NCBI RefSeq assembly: GCF_000243095.1
Contig: NZ_AHJE01000007.1
Coordinates: forward strand, 1-64,000
DNA: 64,000 nucleotides
Direction of reading: 5' to 3'
From: Cupriavidus basilensis OR16
Lineage (GTDB): Bacteria > Pseudomonadota > Gammaproteobacteria > Burkholderiales > Burkholderiaceae
Positions 9,755 to 20,445 of the stretch are shown in pieces. The notes beneath the pieces were generated by a model that worked only from the letters and a program-made list of their open reading frames with translations, ran no database searches and was not told the origin of the DNA. The stretch's first letter is position 1, and each line of letters begins with the position of its first letter. A program made the position numbers and the translations under genes.

Positions 9755-9834
9755 GCGATCCCGCCGGTGCAGGCCCGCGCCGGCAATCCGGCGGCGTTAG
9801 AATCGCCTTATTCCCCATCCACGTGGCCCAACAC

Positions 9835-11217
9835 ATGTCCGCACCCGACTCCGCCCTCCTTCTCGCCTGTCGCGACCGGCGCGCCCGCGTGCTGCAGCAA
9901 TTGCGCGCCGCCGGCGGCGGCGTGGCAATCCTGCCCACCGCGCCGGAAGCCATGCGCAACCGCGATAGCGACTATCCCTATCGCCACGACAGCTATTTCT
10001 ACTACCTGACCGGCTTCACCGAGCCGGAATCGGTGCTGGTCCTGGTGGCGCAGGCGTGCGGCGCCGAGCGCAGCATCCTGTTCTGCCGCCCCAAGCACGA
10101 AGAGCGCGAGATCTGGGATGGTTTCCGCTATGGCCCGGAAGGCGCGCAGGCGGCCTTTGGCTTCGACGAAGCGCATTCGGTCGAGGAGATCGACGCCCTG
10201 CTGCCGTCGCTGCTGGCCAACCACGCCGTGGTGGCCTATCCACTGGCCGCCAACACCCGTACCGACATGCAGGTGCGGCGCTGGCTCGAAACGGTGCGCA
10301 TGCAAGGCCGCGCCGGCGTGACCGCGCCATCGGCGGCGCTCGACATCCGCACCATCCTCGACGAAATGCGCCTGTTCAAGGACGCCGGCGAGATCGCCAC
10401 CATGCGCCGCGCCGCCGAGATCTCGGCCCAGGCCCATGTGCGTGCCATGCGCACGTCGCGCGAGGGGCTGCGCGAGTACCACCTGGAAGCCGAGCTGCTC
10501 TACGAATTCCGCCGCCATGGCGCGCAAAGCGTCGCCTATAACTCGATCGTCGCCACCGGCCCCAATGCTTGCGTGCTGCATTACCGCGCCGGCCCCGCCG
10601 AGCTGCGCAATGGCGACCTGTGCCTGATCGACGCCGGCTGCGAGCTCGATGGCTACGCGTCCGACATCACCCGCACCTTCCCCGTTTCCGGCCGCTTCTC
10701 GCCGGCCCAGCGCGAGCTCTATGACCTGGTGGTGGCCGCGCAAGATGCCGCCATCGCCGAGACCCGTCCCGGCGTGCCCTACAACGTGCCGCACGACGCC
10801 GCCACGCGCGTGCTGGCGCAGGGCATGCTCGATACCGGCCTGCTCGACCGTAACCGCTGCGGCAGCCTGGACGACGTGCTCGCCAGCGGCAGCTACCGCC
10901 AGTTCTACATGCACCGCACCGGCCACTGGCTGGGCATGGACGTGCATGACGTGGGCGAATACCGCGTGCCCGGCGCGGCGCCCACCGAAGGCGAGCGCGC
11001 CTGGCGCCCGCTTGAGCCCGGCATGGTGCTGACGGTGGAGCCCGGCATCTACGTGCGCCCGGCACCGGAAGTACCGGAGCGCTTCTGGCATATCGGCATC
11101 CGCATTGAGGACGATGCGGTTGTCACTGATGGCGCCTGCGAACTGATGACGCGCGGCGCCCCGGTCAAGGCGGACGAAATCGAGGCGCTGATGCGCGACG
11201 CGGGAGCTGCGCGATGA
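9835..11217 (+). CDS. pepP: Xaa-Pro aminopeptidase (aminopeptidase P)
   Basis: Dinuclear metallopeptidase that removes N-terminal residues preceding proline. From ATG 9835 (MSAPDSALLLACRDRR) it is 460 residues: an AMP_N domain (about 1-140) with DSYFYYLTGFTEPESV, then the pita-bread catalytic domain. Visible ligands are the aspartates in IDAGCELDGYASDITRTFP, the histidine in HRTGHWLGMDVHDVGEYR, and glutamates in LTVEPGIY and GIRIEDDAVV. An in-frame upstream ATG (9736) would add 33 residues overlapping murU and is not preferred. It overlaps the next small gene by four bases (ATGA) and lies upstream of ubiH, the usual beta-proteobacterial context. Confidence 0.95.
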   Translation: MSAPDSALLLACRDRRARVLQQLRAAGGGVAILPTAPEAMRNRDSDYPYRHDSYFYYLTGFTEPESVLVLVAQACGAERSILFCRPKHEEREIWDGFRYGPEGAQAAFGFDEAHSVEEIDALLPSLLANHAVVAYPLAANTRTDMQVRRWLETVRMQGRAGVTAPSAALDIRTILDEMRLFKDAGEIATMRRAAEISAQAHVRAMRTSREGLREYHLEAELLYEFRRHGAQSVAYNSIVATGPNACVLHYRAGPAELRNGDLCLIDAGCELDGYASDITRTFPVSGRFSPAQRELYDLVVAAQDAAIAETRPGVPYNVPHDAATRVLAQGMLDTGLLDRNRCGSLDDVLASGSYRQFYMHRTGHWLGMDVHDVGEYRVPGAAPTEGERAWRPLEPGMVLTVEPGIYVRPAPEVPERFWHIGIRIEDDAVVTDGACELMTRGAPVKADEIEALMRDAGAAR

Positions 11218-11716
11218 TCAACTGGCTACGCAAGATACTTCCGGCTGGCGAGCGTGCACCGGCCAGCCGCGCGCGCTCCGTGGATCTCGCGCAACCGTTC
11301 GTGATCAACCTCTATGACGACCGCCTGGTGGTACATCGCCCCGATGGCCAGCGCGAAGAGCTTGAATGGGATGTGATCGAGCGCGTGGTGGTGCGGGTCT
11401 CGAACCGCGAGCCGTGGGCGCCTGGCTGATCCTGGTGGGAGACCCCGACGCCGATGGCGCGCCCCGGGGCTGCGTGGTGCCGCTCGATGCGGCCAATCAT
11501 GCTGCACTGGTGGAACGCCTGCAGGCATTTCCCGGCTTCAACCAGCAGAAGCTGGACAACGCCCTGAGCGACGCGGCGGCGGGCAAGCACCGCACCGACG
11601 CCAATTGCTGGAAGCGCGGCGCGCAGCCGGCGCAGTCCGGCGCCATGGGCAATACGAACAACGACAGCAACCCGTTCGCCCAGCCAGGCAGCGCACATGA
11701 ACCCGGCAAGCACTGA
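11214..11716 (+). pseudogene. Conserved hypothetical protein, frameshifted near 11414
   Basis: I do not recognise a function. Reading begins at ATG 11214 (MINWLRKILPAGERAPASRA) and gives 71 residues ending in SNREPWAPG. From the same point another frame continues GAWLILVGDPDADGAPRG to a stop at 11716. Adding one G to the GGG run at about 11416-11418 joins both halves into SNREPWGAWLILVG and a protein of about 167 residues, so a one-base loss is the simplest explanation. The 5' part overlaps pepP by ATGA and the 3' part overlaps ubiH by about 20 bp, which supports a once-continuous gene in the pepP-ubiH operon. Sequencing error or a real mutation are both possible. Confidence 0.75.
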
Positions 11717-12938
11717 AGTCCCTGCGGACACGGATATCGCCATCGTTGGCGCTGGGCCGGTAGGCCTCGCGCTGGCCTGCCTCCTGCTGCGCAAGAGCCC
11801 GTGGCGGCTGACCCTGATCGACGCCGCCACGCCGGCGCGCGCGTCCCGCGATCCACGCGCCATCGCGCTGTCCTACGGCAGCCGCCAGCTGCTCGAGCAG
11901 ATCGGCGCGTGGCCCCGCGCCGTCACGCCGATCGAGCATATCCATGTGTCGCAACGCGCTCGCTTCGGCCACGTCAAGCTGCACAGCCACGACTACGACG
12001 TACCCGCCCTGGGTTATGTGGTGCGCTACGGCGAGCTGTGCGAGGCGCTCGAGCGCGCGCTGGCCCAGGCCATCCAGGCCTGCCCCGCCGCAGATGGCGA
12101 GCGCCTGGCACGGGTCTACGAGACACGCATCGATCACCTGGAGCAATCCGGTCCGGAAACTGCGGGCCTGGTCCGCCTGAGCGGCCATGCGCATGACCGG
12201 CAGCCTGCCGCCCTCAGCGCGCGCCTGGCGGTGCAGGCCGAAGGCGGCCTGTTCCACCAGCAGACCACCCGTGCGGAGCGTGGCGTGCAGGCGCGCAAAT
12301 ACCGGCGCGACTATGGCCAAACCGCGATCGTGGCCCACGTGGCCTGCTCGCGCCCGCAGCCTGGCTGGGCCTGGGAGCGCTTTACCGAGGAAGGGCCGCT
12401 GGCGCTGCTACCCCATGAGGAGCACGGCACGCCCGGCTACGCCCTGGTCTGGTGCTGCCAGCCGGACCAGGCGGCGCGCCGGCTCGCGCTGCCCGAAGGG
12501 GAGTTCCTCGCCGAACTGGAACAAGCGTTCGGCCCGCGCATGGGCCGCTTCACCGGCATCGGCAAGCGCCATGCCTTCCCGCTCGGGCTGAATGCGGCGC
12601 CCGTTACCGTGCACGGCCGCGTGGTGGCGGTCGGCAATGCGGCGCAAACGCTGCATCCGGTAGCCGGCCAGGGCCTCAACCTGGGCCTGCGCGACGCCTT
12701 TGCCCTGGCGCTCGCGCTGCGCGCCGACTGCGGCCCGCAAGCCTTGCAGGCGTTTGCGGCGCAACAAAAGCTGGATCGGGCCGTCACCATCGGCGTGACC
12801 GACCTGCTGCCGCGCGTGTTTGGCGTGTCCTACCCGCTCGCTGCCCACGCGCGCGGCGCATCGCTGGCCGCACTTGCCTGCCTGGGACCGCTCAAGGACA
12901 CGCTGGCGCGCCAGATGATGTACGGCATGCGCCGCTAA
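11697..12938 (+). CDS. ubiH: UbiH/UbiF-family FAD-dependent ubiquinone biosynthesis hydroxylase
   Basis: Aromatic-ring monooxygenase of ubiquinone biosynthesis. The 413-residue protein shows the N-terminal FAD-binding IVGAGPVGLALACLLL, a DPRAIALSYGSRQLL segment typical of UbiH/UbiF, and the second FAD motif GNAAQTLHPVAGQGLNLGLR near residue 300. It is the last gene of a pepP-hypothetical-ubiH run. UbiH, UbiF and UbiI cannot be separated confidently by eye; position after pepP favours UbiH. Confidence 0.85.
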   Translation: MNPASTEVPADTDIAIVGAGPVGLALACLLLRKSPWRLTLIDAATPARASRDPRAIALSYGSRQLLEQIGAWPRAVTPIEHIHVSQRARFGHVKLHSHDYDVPALGYVVRYGELCEALERALAQAIQACPAADGERLARVYETRIDHLEQSGPETAGLVRLSGHAHDRQPAALSARLAVQAEGGLFHQQTTRAERGVQARKYRRDYGQTAIVAHVACSRPQPGWAWERFTEEGPLALLPHEEHGTPGYALVWCCQPDQAARRLALPEGEFLAELEQAFGPRMGRFTGIGKRHAFPLGLNAAPVTVHGRVVAVGNAAQTLHPVAGQGLNLGLRDAFALALALRADCGPQALQAFAAQQKLDRAVTIGVTDLLPRVFGVSYPLAAHARGASLAALACLGPLKDTLARQMMYGMRR

Positions 12939-13014
12939 AGGCTGCCAAGGGCCGCCGGAGGCCGTGCCGTGAACATTGTTTGCAATTCGGCCCGGTGCAA
13001 TATTTGCTCAAATC

Positions 13015-13045
13015 TTGAGCAACCCGGGCCGTTTGGCGGTAAAAT
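13015..13045 (+). promoter_or_regulatory. Candidate sigma-70 promoter for dusB-fis-purH
   Basis: TTGAGC (13015-13020) and TAAAAT (13040-13045) are separated by 19 bp in the 228-bp spacer between ubiH and dusB. The -10 resemblance is good and the spacing is long, so this is a candidate only. Confidence 0.35.
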
Positions 13046-13166
13046 CCCGCCCTCACACATGCCCACGGAATAACGCCGAGCACTGTTTCGGCAGGGCATG
13101 CCATTTTCATTTTTGTCTAGTTGCGGGCCGCCTTGCGGCCCCTCGTCAGTCGCTACATTCGCTATC

Positions 13167-14270
13167 GTGCAAATCGGACCGCACCAACTCCGCAACAACC
13201 TGTTCGTCGCGCCCATGGCCGGTGTGACGGATCGGCCATTCCGCCAGCTGTGCAAACGGCTGGGGGCGGGCTATGCGGTGTCCGAAATGGTCGCCTCCAA
13301 CGCGCAGCTGTGGAAGAGCGAAAAAACCATGCGGCGCGCCAACCACACCGGCGAAGTCGAGCCCATCGCGGTGCAGATCGCCGGCGCCGAGCCGGCCATG
13401 ATGGCAGAGGCCGCGCGCCATAACGTCGAGCGCGGCGCGCAGATCATCGACATCAACATGGGCTGCCCGGCCAAGAAGGTGTGCAATGTGGCCGCCGGCT
13501 CGGCGCTGCTGCAAAACGAGCCGCTGGTGGTGCGCATCGTCCAGGCGGTGGTCGCCGCCGTGGCCGAGGTCGATCCGCGCGTGCCCGTCACGCTCAAGAT
13601 CCGCACCGGCTGGGACCGCCAGAACCGCAATGCGCTTCGCATCGCGCGCATGGTGGAAGATGCCGGCATCAGCATGCTCACCGTGCACGGGCGCACGCGA
13701 GCCGACCTGTACAAGGGCGAAGCCGAGTACGAGACCATTGCCGCGGTCAAGGCAGCGCTCTCCATCCCGGTGGTCGCCAATGGCGACGTCACCACGCCGC
13801 AAAAGGCCAAGCATGTGCTGGCCGTGACCGGCGCCGACGCCATCATGATCGGCCGCGCGGCGCAGGGCCGGCCCTGGCTGTTCCGCGAGATCGAGCACTA
13901 TCTCGCCACGGGCGAGCTCCTGCCGTCGCCGGAAGTGGCCGAGATCCGCGCCATCATGAACGCGCACCTCGAAGACCACTACGACTTCTACGGCGAGTTC
14001 ACCGGCGTGCGCACCGCGCGCAAGCACATTGCGTGGTACACGCGCGGCCTGGCCGGCGCCAACCTGTTCCGCCACCGCATGAACACGTTGGACAGCACCA
14101 CGGCCCAGCTCGCCGCGGTCAACGAGTTCTTCGATGAGCAGGCGCTGTTGTCCGAGCGCCTGGTCTATGTCGAGGACGGCGCGGATGGCACGGATGATGC
14201 CGGCGACGCCACCGACGAGAAACGCAACAAGTCGAACAACAACAATAACGGGGAGTTGCTTGCCGCATGA
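13167..14270 (+). CDS. dusB: tRNA-dihydrouridine synthase B
   Basis: Flavoenzyme that reduces specific tRNA uridines to dihydrouridine. I start it at GTG 13167 (MQIGPHQLRNNLFVAPMAGV), which matches the family N-terminus; an in-frame ATG at 13098 would add 23 atypical residues. The 367-residue product has the FMN-barrel motifs APMAGVTDRPFR, INMGCPAKKV with the active-site cysteine near residue 100, and TVHGRTRADLYKG. The C-terminal tail is unusual: an acidic stretch followed by [13 protein letters not shown]. It overlaps fis by ATGA, and the dusB-fis pair is widely conserved. Confidence 0.95.
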   Translation: MQIGPHQLRNNLFVAPMAGVTDRPFRQLCKRLGAGYAVSEMVASNAQLWKSEKTMRRANHTGEVEPIAVQIAGAEPAMMAEAARHNVERGAQIIDINMGCPAKKVCNVAAGSALLQNEPLVVRIVQAVVAAVAEVDPRVPVTLKIRTGWDRQNRNALRIARMVEDAGISMLTVHGRTRADLYKGEAEYETIAAVKAALSIPVVANGDVTTPQKAKHVLAVTGADAIMIGRAAQGRPWLFREIEHYLATGELLPSPEVAEIRAIMNAHLEDHYDFYGEFTGVRTARKHIAWYTRGLAGANLFRHRMNTLDSTTAQLAAVNEFFDEQALLSERLVYVEDGADGTDDAGDATDEKRNKSNNNNNGELLAA

Positions 14271-14500
14271 GCCGCAACGCTATCGACCAATGCATCCGGG
14301 ACAGCCTGGGTGCCTACTTTCGCGACCTGGACGGTGAAGAGCCGTCGAATATGTACAACATGGTGCTCGAAGCCGTGGAACGGCCGCTGCTGGAAGCAGT
14401 GATGGCGCGCGCCGAGCGCAACCAGTCGCTCGCGGCCGCCTACCTGGGCATCAATCGCAATACGCTGCGCAAGAAGTTGCAGCAGCACGGTTTACTTTGA
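14267..14500 (+). CDS. fis: Fis-family nucleoid-associated DNA-binding protein
   Basis: Small homodimeric DNA-bending protein that shapes the nucleoid and activates rRNA and other growth-related promoters. The 77-residue protein is somewhat shorter than E. coli Fis. It has the dimerisation helices (about 20-50) and a C-terminal helix-turn-helix [18 protein letters not shown]. Its ATG overlaps the dusB stop codon, so expression is coupled to dusB as in enterobacteria. purH follows 17 bp later. Confidence 0.95.
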   Translation: MSRNAIDQCIRDSLGAYFRDLDGEEPSNMYNMVLEAVERPLLEAVMARAERNQSLAAAYLGINRNTLRKKLQQHGLL

Positions 14501-14517
14501 AGCGTCTCCCCATAGCC

Positions 14518-16033
<1,516 letters not shown>

Positions 16034-16103
16034 GATCCGGGCCTGGTCCGTGCGGTTGCAGCGGCCTTGGCAAACGAACTCATCGCGGCATCGCAAGCGC
16101 CCA

Positions 16104-16127
16104 CCCTCTCCCGCAAGCGGGAGAGGG
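16104..16127. terminator. Perfect hairpin after purH
   Basis: CCCTCTCCCGC (16104-16114) pairs exactly with GCGGGAGAGGG (16117-16127) across an AA loop. There is no following T run, so it may act with Rho or be part of a dispersed repeat instead of a classical terminator. Confidence 0.45.
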
Positions 16128-16250
16128 GAGCAAAGCGGCAGGAGAGCTGAAGCATCGATTCGGTTCGGCTGTGATTCCCGCCCCCAGGCGGCAATCACCC
16201 AAGCGCGATGCGAAGCGAGCCGTCAAGGTGTGCCAAGGCCGTATTGGGCG

Positions 16251-16356
16251 CCTCGGGATTCGGCGAAAAGAGCGGAAAAGAGGGACCCATGTTTGAGTAT
16301 CGCCTTAAGGCGATGCGAGTTTGGGTCCCGGCCGCTCTTTTCGTCGAATCCCGAGG
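16251..16356. repeat. 106-bp nested inverted repeat, mobile-repeat-like
   Basis: Outer arms CCTCGGGATTCG (16251-16262) and CGAATCCCGAGG (16345-16356) enclose GCGAAAAGAGCGG paired with CCGCTCTTTTCGT. Inside these, GGGACCCA (16282-16289) pairs with TGGGTCCC (16322-16329), and the apex is the palindrome ATCGCCTTAAGGCGAT (16299-16314). Four nested arms over 106 bp look like a cruciform-forming dispersed element. No coding sequence is inside. Confidence 0.65.
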
Positions 16357-16387
16357 GGGTGTCGCCCCATCCGGCGCGCCCTCTTTG

Positions 16388-16417
16388 CCTACTTTCTTGG
16401 CAAGACAAGAAAGTAGG
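16388..16417. repeat. 12-bp perfect inverted repeat with 6-nt loop
   Basis: CCTACTTTCTTG (16388-16399) and CAAGAAAGTAGG (16406-16417) flank GCAAGA. It lies 31 bp after the nested repeat and may belong to the same element. I recall similar sequence between genes in Cupriavidus and Ralstonia, which is memory and not a search result. Confidence 0.55.
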
Positions 16418-16479
16418 TCGCCGCCCCGCAGGGGTGGTGAAACTGCAGTTGCTTTTGACATTAGGCCGTTGCAGTCGAA

Positions 16480-16514
16480 GTAGCAGCAGCAGTAGCAGCA
16501 GTAGCAGTAGCAGT
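16480..16514. repeat. AGC/AGT trinucleotide microsatellite
   Basis: About eleven units alternating between AGC and AGT (GTAGCAGCAGCAGTAGCAGC and onward) run 60-95 bp before ruvC. It is not in a convincing reading frame. Length variation here could alter the spacing of upstream elements to ruvC. Confidence 0.6.
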
Positions 16515-16575
16515 CACCCCTACCCTCCCAACGTTACAATCCCCCATCACCCATTAAAAGCCGAGCCCGACCCTC

Positions 16576-17121
16576 ATGCGTATCCTCGGCATCGACCCCG
16601 GCCTCCGTACCACCGGCTTCGGCGTGCTGGAGAAGCACGGCAACAAGCTAACCTACATCGCCTCCGGCACCATCAAGAGCGACGGCGATAGTGGCCTGCC
16701 GGCACGGCTGAAGACCCTCTTCGAAGGCATCAGCGAAGTCACCCGCACTTACGCGCCCGATTGCGCCGCAATCGAGAAGGTATTCGTCAACGTCAATCCG
16801 CAATCCACGCTGCTGCTGGGCCAGGCCCGCGGCGCGGCGATCTGCGGGCTGGTCACGCATGGCCTGCCGGTGTTCGAGTACACGGCACTGCAATTGAAGG
16901 TGGCGGTGGTCGGCTACGGTCGCGCCAACAAGGAGCAGGTGCAGGAAATGGTCATGCGCCTGCTGAGCCTGACCGGACGCCCCAGTGCCGACGCAGCCGA
17001 CGCGCTGGGCATGGCAATCTGCCATGCCAACGGCAGCAATACGCTCACCGCCCTGACCGGGCTGGCCCCGGACCTGGTCCGCAAGGGCATGCGGGTACGG
17101 CGCGGGCGCCTGATCGGCTGA
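16576..17121 (+). CDS. ruvC: Crossover junction endodeoxyribonuclease RuvC
   Basis: Holliday-junction resolvase that works with RuvAB. The 181-residue protein starts [19 protein letters not shown] and keeps all four catalytic acidic residues: D7, E67, D139 and D142. ruvA and ruvB follow, with a glycerophosphodiesterase gene placed between ruvC and ruvA. No lesion is seen. Confidence 0.97.
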   Translation: MRILGIDPGLRTTGFGVLEKHGNKLTYIASGTIKSDGDSGLPARLKTLFEGISEVTRTYAPDCAAIEKVFVNVNPQSTLLLGQARGAAICGLVTHGLPVFEYTALQLKVAVVGYGRANKEQVQEMVMRLLSLTGRPSADAADALGMAICHANGSNTLTALTGLAPDLVRKGMRVRRGRLIG

Positions 17122-17208
17122 GCGAGCCCCGGGCGGCTGAGCGATTCAGCGCCCGCCTGCACCGTCAAGTCTTTTACAATCGAGCGATCGCCCGTCAAAG
17201 GATGCCGC

Positions 17209-18387
17209 ATGCTTCGCTCGTTCCGCACCTTGAGTCCCCCCCGCGCCAACCGCCTGCCGGCCCTGCTGTCCGCGCTGGCCGCCGCGGTCCTCGCCGGCTG
17301 CGCCGCGTCGCCTCCCGTTGCCACCGCGCCGGCAGCCCCTGCCCCTAGCCCTGCGCCCGCCGCCCCCAAGGCGCTGGTGATCGGGCATCGCGGCGCCAGC
17401 GCGCTGCGCCCCGAGCACACGCTGGCGTCCTACCAGCGCGCCATCGACGACGGCGCCGACGTGGTGGAACCCGACCTGGTCATGACGCGCGACGGGGTGC
17501 TGGTCGCCCGGCACGAGAACGAGATCGGCACCACGACCAATGTGGCGGAGCTGCCCCGCTTTGCCAGCCGCAAGCGCGTCAAGGTGATCGACGGCGAGCG
17601 CCTGGATGGCTGGTTCACCGAAGACTTCACGCTGGCCGAGCTCAAGACGCTGCGCGCGCGCGAGCGCATCCCGCAGGTGCGCAAGGCCAATACCCAGTAC
17701 AACGACAGGTTCGAGATCCCCACCTTCGACGAAATCATCGAGCTGGTGGCCAAGGCATCGCAAAGCAGCGGGCGCGTGATCGGCCTGTATCCGGAAACCA
17801 AGCATCCGAGCTATTTCCGCGGCATCGGGCTGCCGCTGGAGGAGAAGCTGGTGGCCACCCTGCAAGCCCATGCGTACACCCGCAGCGCGCCGGTGTTCGT
17901 GCAGTCCTTCGAGACCGGCAACCTGCGCGAACTGCATCAGCGCCTGGCCCAGGGCATGCCCAATGTAAAGCTGGTCCAGTTGATGGGCGGGGCGAAGAAC
18001 CGGCCGGCCGACTGGCGCCTGGCCGGCGACACGCGCACCTTCGCCGACATGATGACGCCGATCGGCCTGCGCGAAGTGGCCAGCTACGCTAACGGCATCG
18101 GCCCGGAAAAGTCCAACGTGGTGCCCCGCGATGCCAACGGCAACCTCGGCACGCCGACCGCGCTGGTGCGCAACGCGCACGCAGCCGGCTTGCTGGTCCA
18201 TCCCTACACCTTCCGGCCCGAGAACACCTTCCTGCCGCGCAACCTGCGCACCGGCGGCGACGATGCCACGCGCAGCCCCGGCGGCATGGTGCGCGAGGTG
18301 CAGGCATTCCTCGCCGCCGGCATCGACGGCTTCTTCACCGACGATCCCGCGCTGGGACGCCAGGCGGTGGACACGCTGCGACAGTAA
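17209..18387 (+). CDS. glpQ: Glycerophosphodiester phosphodiesterase lipoprotein
   Basis: Hydrolyses glycerophosphodiesters to glycerol-3-phosphate and an alcohol. The 392-residue protein has a signal peptide ending in a lipobox LAGC, so it is probably a lipoprotein, followed by a proline- and alanine-rich linker. The GDPD domain shows the catalytic block IGHRGASALRPEHTLASY (near residue 60), EPDLVMTRDGVLVARHE with acidic and histidine residues, and GLYPETKHPSYF. The larger size compared with cytosolic UgpQ fits periplasmic GlpQ. It is inserted between ruvC and ruvA and is functionally unrelated to them. Confidence 0.9.
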   Translation: MLRSFRTLSPPRANRLPALLSALAAAVLAGCAASPPVATAPAAPAPSPAPAAPKALVIGHRGASALRPEHTLASYQRAIDDGADVVEPDLVMTRDGVLVARHENEIGTTTNVAELPRFASRKRVKVIDGERLDGWFTEDFTLAELKTLRARERIPQVRKANTQYNDRFEIPTFDEIIELVAKASQSSGRVIGLYPETKHPSYFRGIGLPLEEKLVATLQAHAYTRSAPVFVQSFETGNLRELHQRLAQGMPNVKLVQLMGGAKNRPADWRLAGDTRTFADMMTPIGLREVASYANGIGPEKSNVVPRDANGNLGTPTALVRNAHAAGLLVHPYTFRPENTFLPRNLRTGGDDATRSPGGMVREVQAFLAAGIDGFFTDDPALGRQAVDTLRQ

Positions 18388-18583
18388 GCCACTAAACCAC
18401 CAAGCCACCCAGCCATTGGGCCGGTAAGCAGTAGCCAGTAGCCGGTAGCCCGGCATCGCCCATACGCCGTGCGCTGGGCTACACTGGCGGCCTTCGCGAT
18501 GGCGGGCCTCCTGCGCGGCGCCCGCCATCGCACTCCCCTCCCATCCCGGCGCGCGCGCCGTAATTCGCTGCAGACACCACACC

Positions 18584-19165
18584 ATGATCGGACGCATCGC
18601 CGGCACCCTCATCGAGAAGAACCCCCCGCACCTGCTGGTCGATTGCCACGGCGTCGGCTACGAGATCGACGTGCCGATGAGCACCTTCTACAACCTGCCC
18701 GCGGTCGGCCATCCCGTCACCTTGCTGACCCAGCAGATCGTGCGCGAGGATGCGCACCTGCTGTATGGCTTCGGCAGCGCCACCGAGCGCAACACCTTCC
18801 GCGAGCTGATCAAGATCACCGGCATCGGTGCGCGCATGGCGCTGGCAGTGCTCTCGGGCATGTCGGTCAGCGAGCTGGCGCAGGCCATCACGCTGCAAGA
18901 AGCCGGGCGCCTGACGCGCGTGCCGGGCATCGGCAAGAAGACCGCCGAGCGCCTGCTGCTCGAGCTCAAGGGCAAGCTGGGCGCCGAGCTTGGGGCCGCG
19001 CCCGGCAGCACGCCGGTGCACGACAATGCCGTCGACATCCTCAATGCGTTGCTCGCGCTTGGCTATTCGGAGAAAGAGGCGGCGCTGGCCATCAAGCCGG
19101 TGCCGGCCGGCACCGGCGTGTCTGACGGCATCAAGATGGCGCTGAAGTCCCTGTCCAAGGGCTGA
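18584..19165 (+). CDS. ruvA: Holliday junction DNA helicase subunit RuvA
   Basis: Tetrameric Holliday-junction-binding protein that loads RuvB. The 193-residue protein begins [20 protein letters not shown], and shows two helix-hairpin-helix elements (around [18 protein letters not shown] and [20 protein letters not shown]) and a C-terminal domain that contacts RuvB ([18 protein letters not shown]). ruvB follows after 47 bp. Confidence 0.97.
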   Translation: MIGRIAGTLIEKNPPHLLVDCHGVGYEIDVPMSTFYNLPAVGHPVTLLTQQIVREDAHLLYGFGSATERNTFRELIKITGIGARMALAVLSGMSVSELAQAITLQEAGRLTRVPGIGKKTAERLLLELKGKLGAELGAAPGSTPVHDNAVDILNALLALGYSEKEAALAIKPVPAGTGVSDGIKMALKSLSKG

Positions 19166-19212
19166 GCAAGCCGGAAGGGCTACAATCCAGGCACTCTGCC
19201 CGCCTCAGTCAC

Positions 19213-20271
19213 ATGATCGAAACCGACAAGCTAGCCACCGAGCGGGGCGCTGATCGCGTCATCGCCCCCACCGCCGTCTCCCCCAACGAGGAGGCCTTCG
19301 AGCGAGCGCTGCGCCCCAAGCTGCTCGACGAATACGTTGGCCAGGAGAAAGTGCGCGGCCAGCTCGACATCTTCATGCACGCCGCGCGCAACCGGCGCGA
19401 AGCGCTCGATCACGTGCTGCTGTTCGGGCCGCCGGGACTGGGCAAGACGACGCTGGCGCACATCATCGCCCGCGAGATGGGCGTCAACCTGCGCCAGACC
19501 TCCGGCCCGGTACTGGAGCGCCCGGGCGACCTGGCCGCGCTGCTGACCAACCTGGAAGCCAACGACGTCCTGTTCATCGACGAGATCCACCGCCTCTCGC
19601 CCGTGGTCGAAGAAATCCTGTATCCGGCGCTGGAGGACTACCAGATCGACATCATGATCGGCGAAGGCCCGGCCGCGCGCTCGGTCAAGCTGGACCTGCA
19701 GCCCTTCACGCTGGTCGGCGCCACCACGCGCGCCGGCATGCTGACCAACCCGCTGCGCGACCGCTTTGGCATCGTGGCGCGGCTGGAATTCTATACAGCC
19801 GAGGAGCTGTCGCGCATCGTCACGCGCTCCGCGCAATTGCTGGGTGCCCGCATCGACCCGCTGGGCGCGCTGGAAATCGCCCGCCGCGCGCGCGGCACGC
19901 CACGGATCGCCAACCGGCTGCTGCGCCGCGTGCGCGACTTTGCGGAGGTAAAAAGCGACGGTAACATCACTCGCGCGATTGCCGACGCTGCGCTCGCCAT
20001 GCTCGACGTGGACGCGGTCGGCTTCGACCTGATGGACCGCAAGCTGCTGGAAGCGATCCTGCTCAAGTTCAGTGGCGGCCCGGTGGGCGTGGATAACCTG
20101 GCCGCTGCCATCGGCGAGGAGCGCGACACCATCGAGGACGTGCTCGAACCCTTCCTGATCCAGCAGGGCTACCTGCAGCGCACGCCGCGGGGCCGCATGG
20201 CCACGCCCGCCGCCTACCGGCACTTCGGGCTGGCAGCGCCCGGCGAGAGCAGCGACCCGGCCCCGGTCTGA
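19213..20271 (+). CDS. ruvB: Holliday junction branch-migration ATPase RuvB
   Basis: Hexameric AAA+ motor for branch migration. The 352-residue protein has Walker [14 protein letters not shown] near residue 73, Walker [11 protein letters not shown], sensor 1 [19 protein letters not shown], the arginine-containing [19 protein letters not shown], and a C-terminal winged helix ending [16 protein letters not shown]. It is the last gene of the ruv group. Confidence 0.98.
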   Translation: MIETDKLATERGADRVIAPTAVSPNEEAFERALRPKLLDEYVGQEKVRGQLDIFMHAARNRREALDHVLLFGPPGLGKTTLAHIIAREMGVNLRQTSGPVLERPGDLAALLTNLEANDVLFIDEIHRLSPVVEEILYPALEDYQIDIMIGEGPAARSVKLDLQPFTLVGATTRAGMLTNPLRDRFGIVARLEFYTAEELSRIVTRSAQLLGARIDPLGALEIARRARGTPRIANRLLRRVRDFAEVKSDGNITRAIADAALAMLDVDAVGFDLMDRKLLEAILLKFSGGPVGVDNLAAAIGEERDTIEDVLEPFLIQQGYLQRTPRGRMATPAAYRHFGLAAPGESSDPAPV

Positions 20272-20445
20272 GCGGCGTCGAAACCCGCATTAAGTAGTTT
20301 CGAGGCCCGCAGACAATTCTTTTGTCGTGCATTGCTGGCCGCCTCCTCCTTGTCCACAATGACTTAGCCCCGACCGCCAAGGCAAGGCGACAACAGAAGG
20401 CAGATGCCCGACGGCCGGCTAACTGACCTAGACAGGAGAGAGCAC

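Larger units (their letters stand above)
16034..16575. other. 542-bp intergenic region with structured repeats
   Basis: No gene is seen. The spacer holds, in order, an 11-bp perfect hairpin, a long multi-armed inverted repeat, a second 12-bp perfect inverted repeat and a GTAGCA-like microsatellite, each listed separately. No convincing promoter for ruvC was found. Confidence 0.6.

Noticed and set aside
16480-16514. CRISPR array
   Set aside because: The units are three to six bases without spacers; it is a microsatellite. No CRISPR-like repeats were seen elsewhere.
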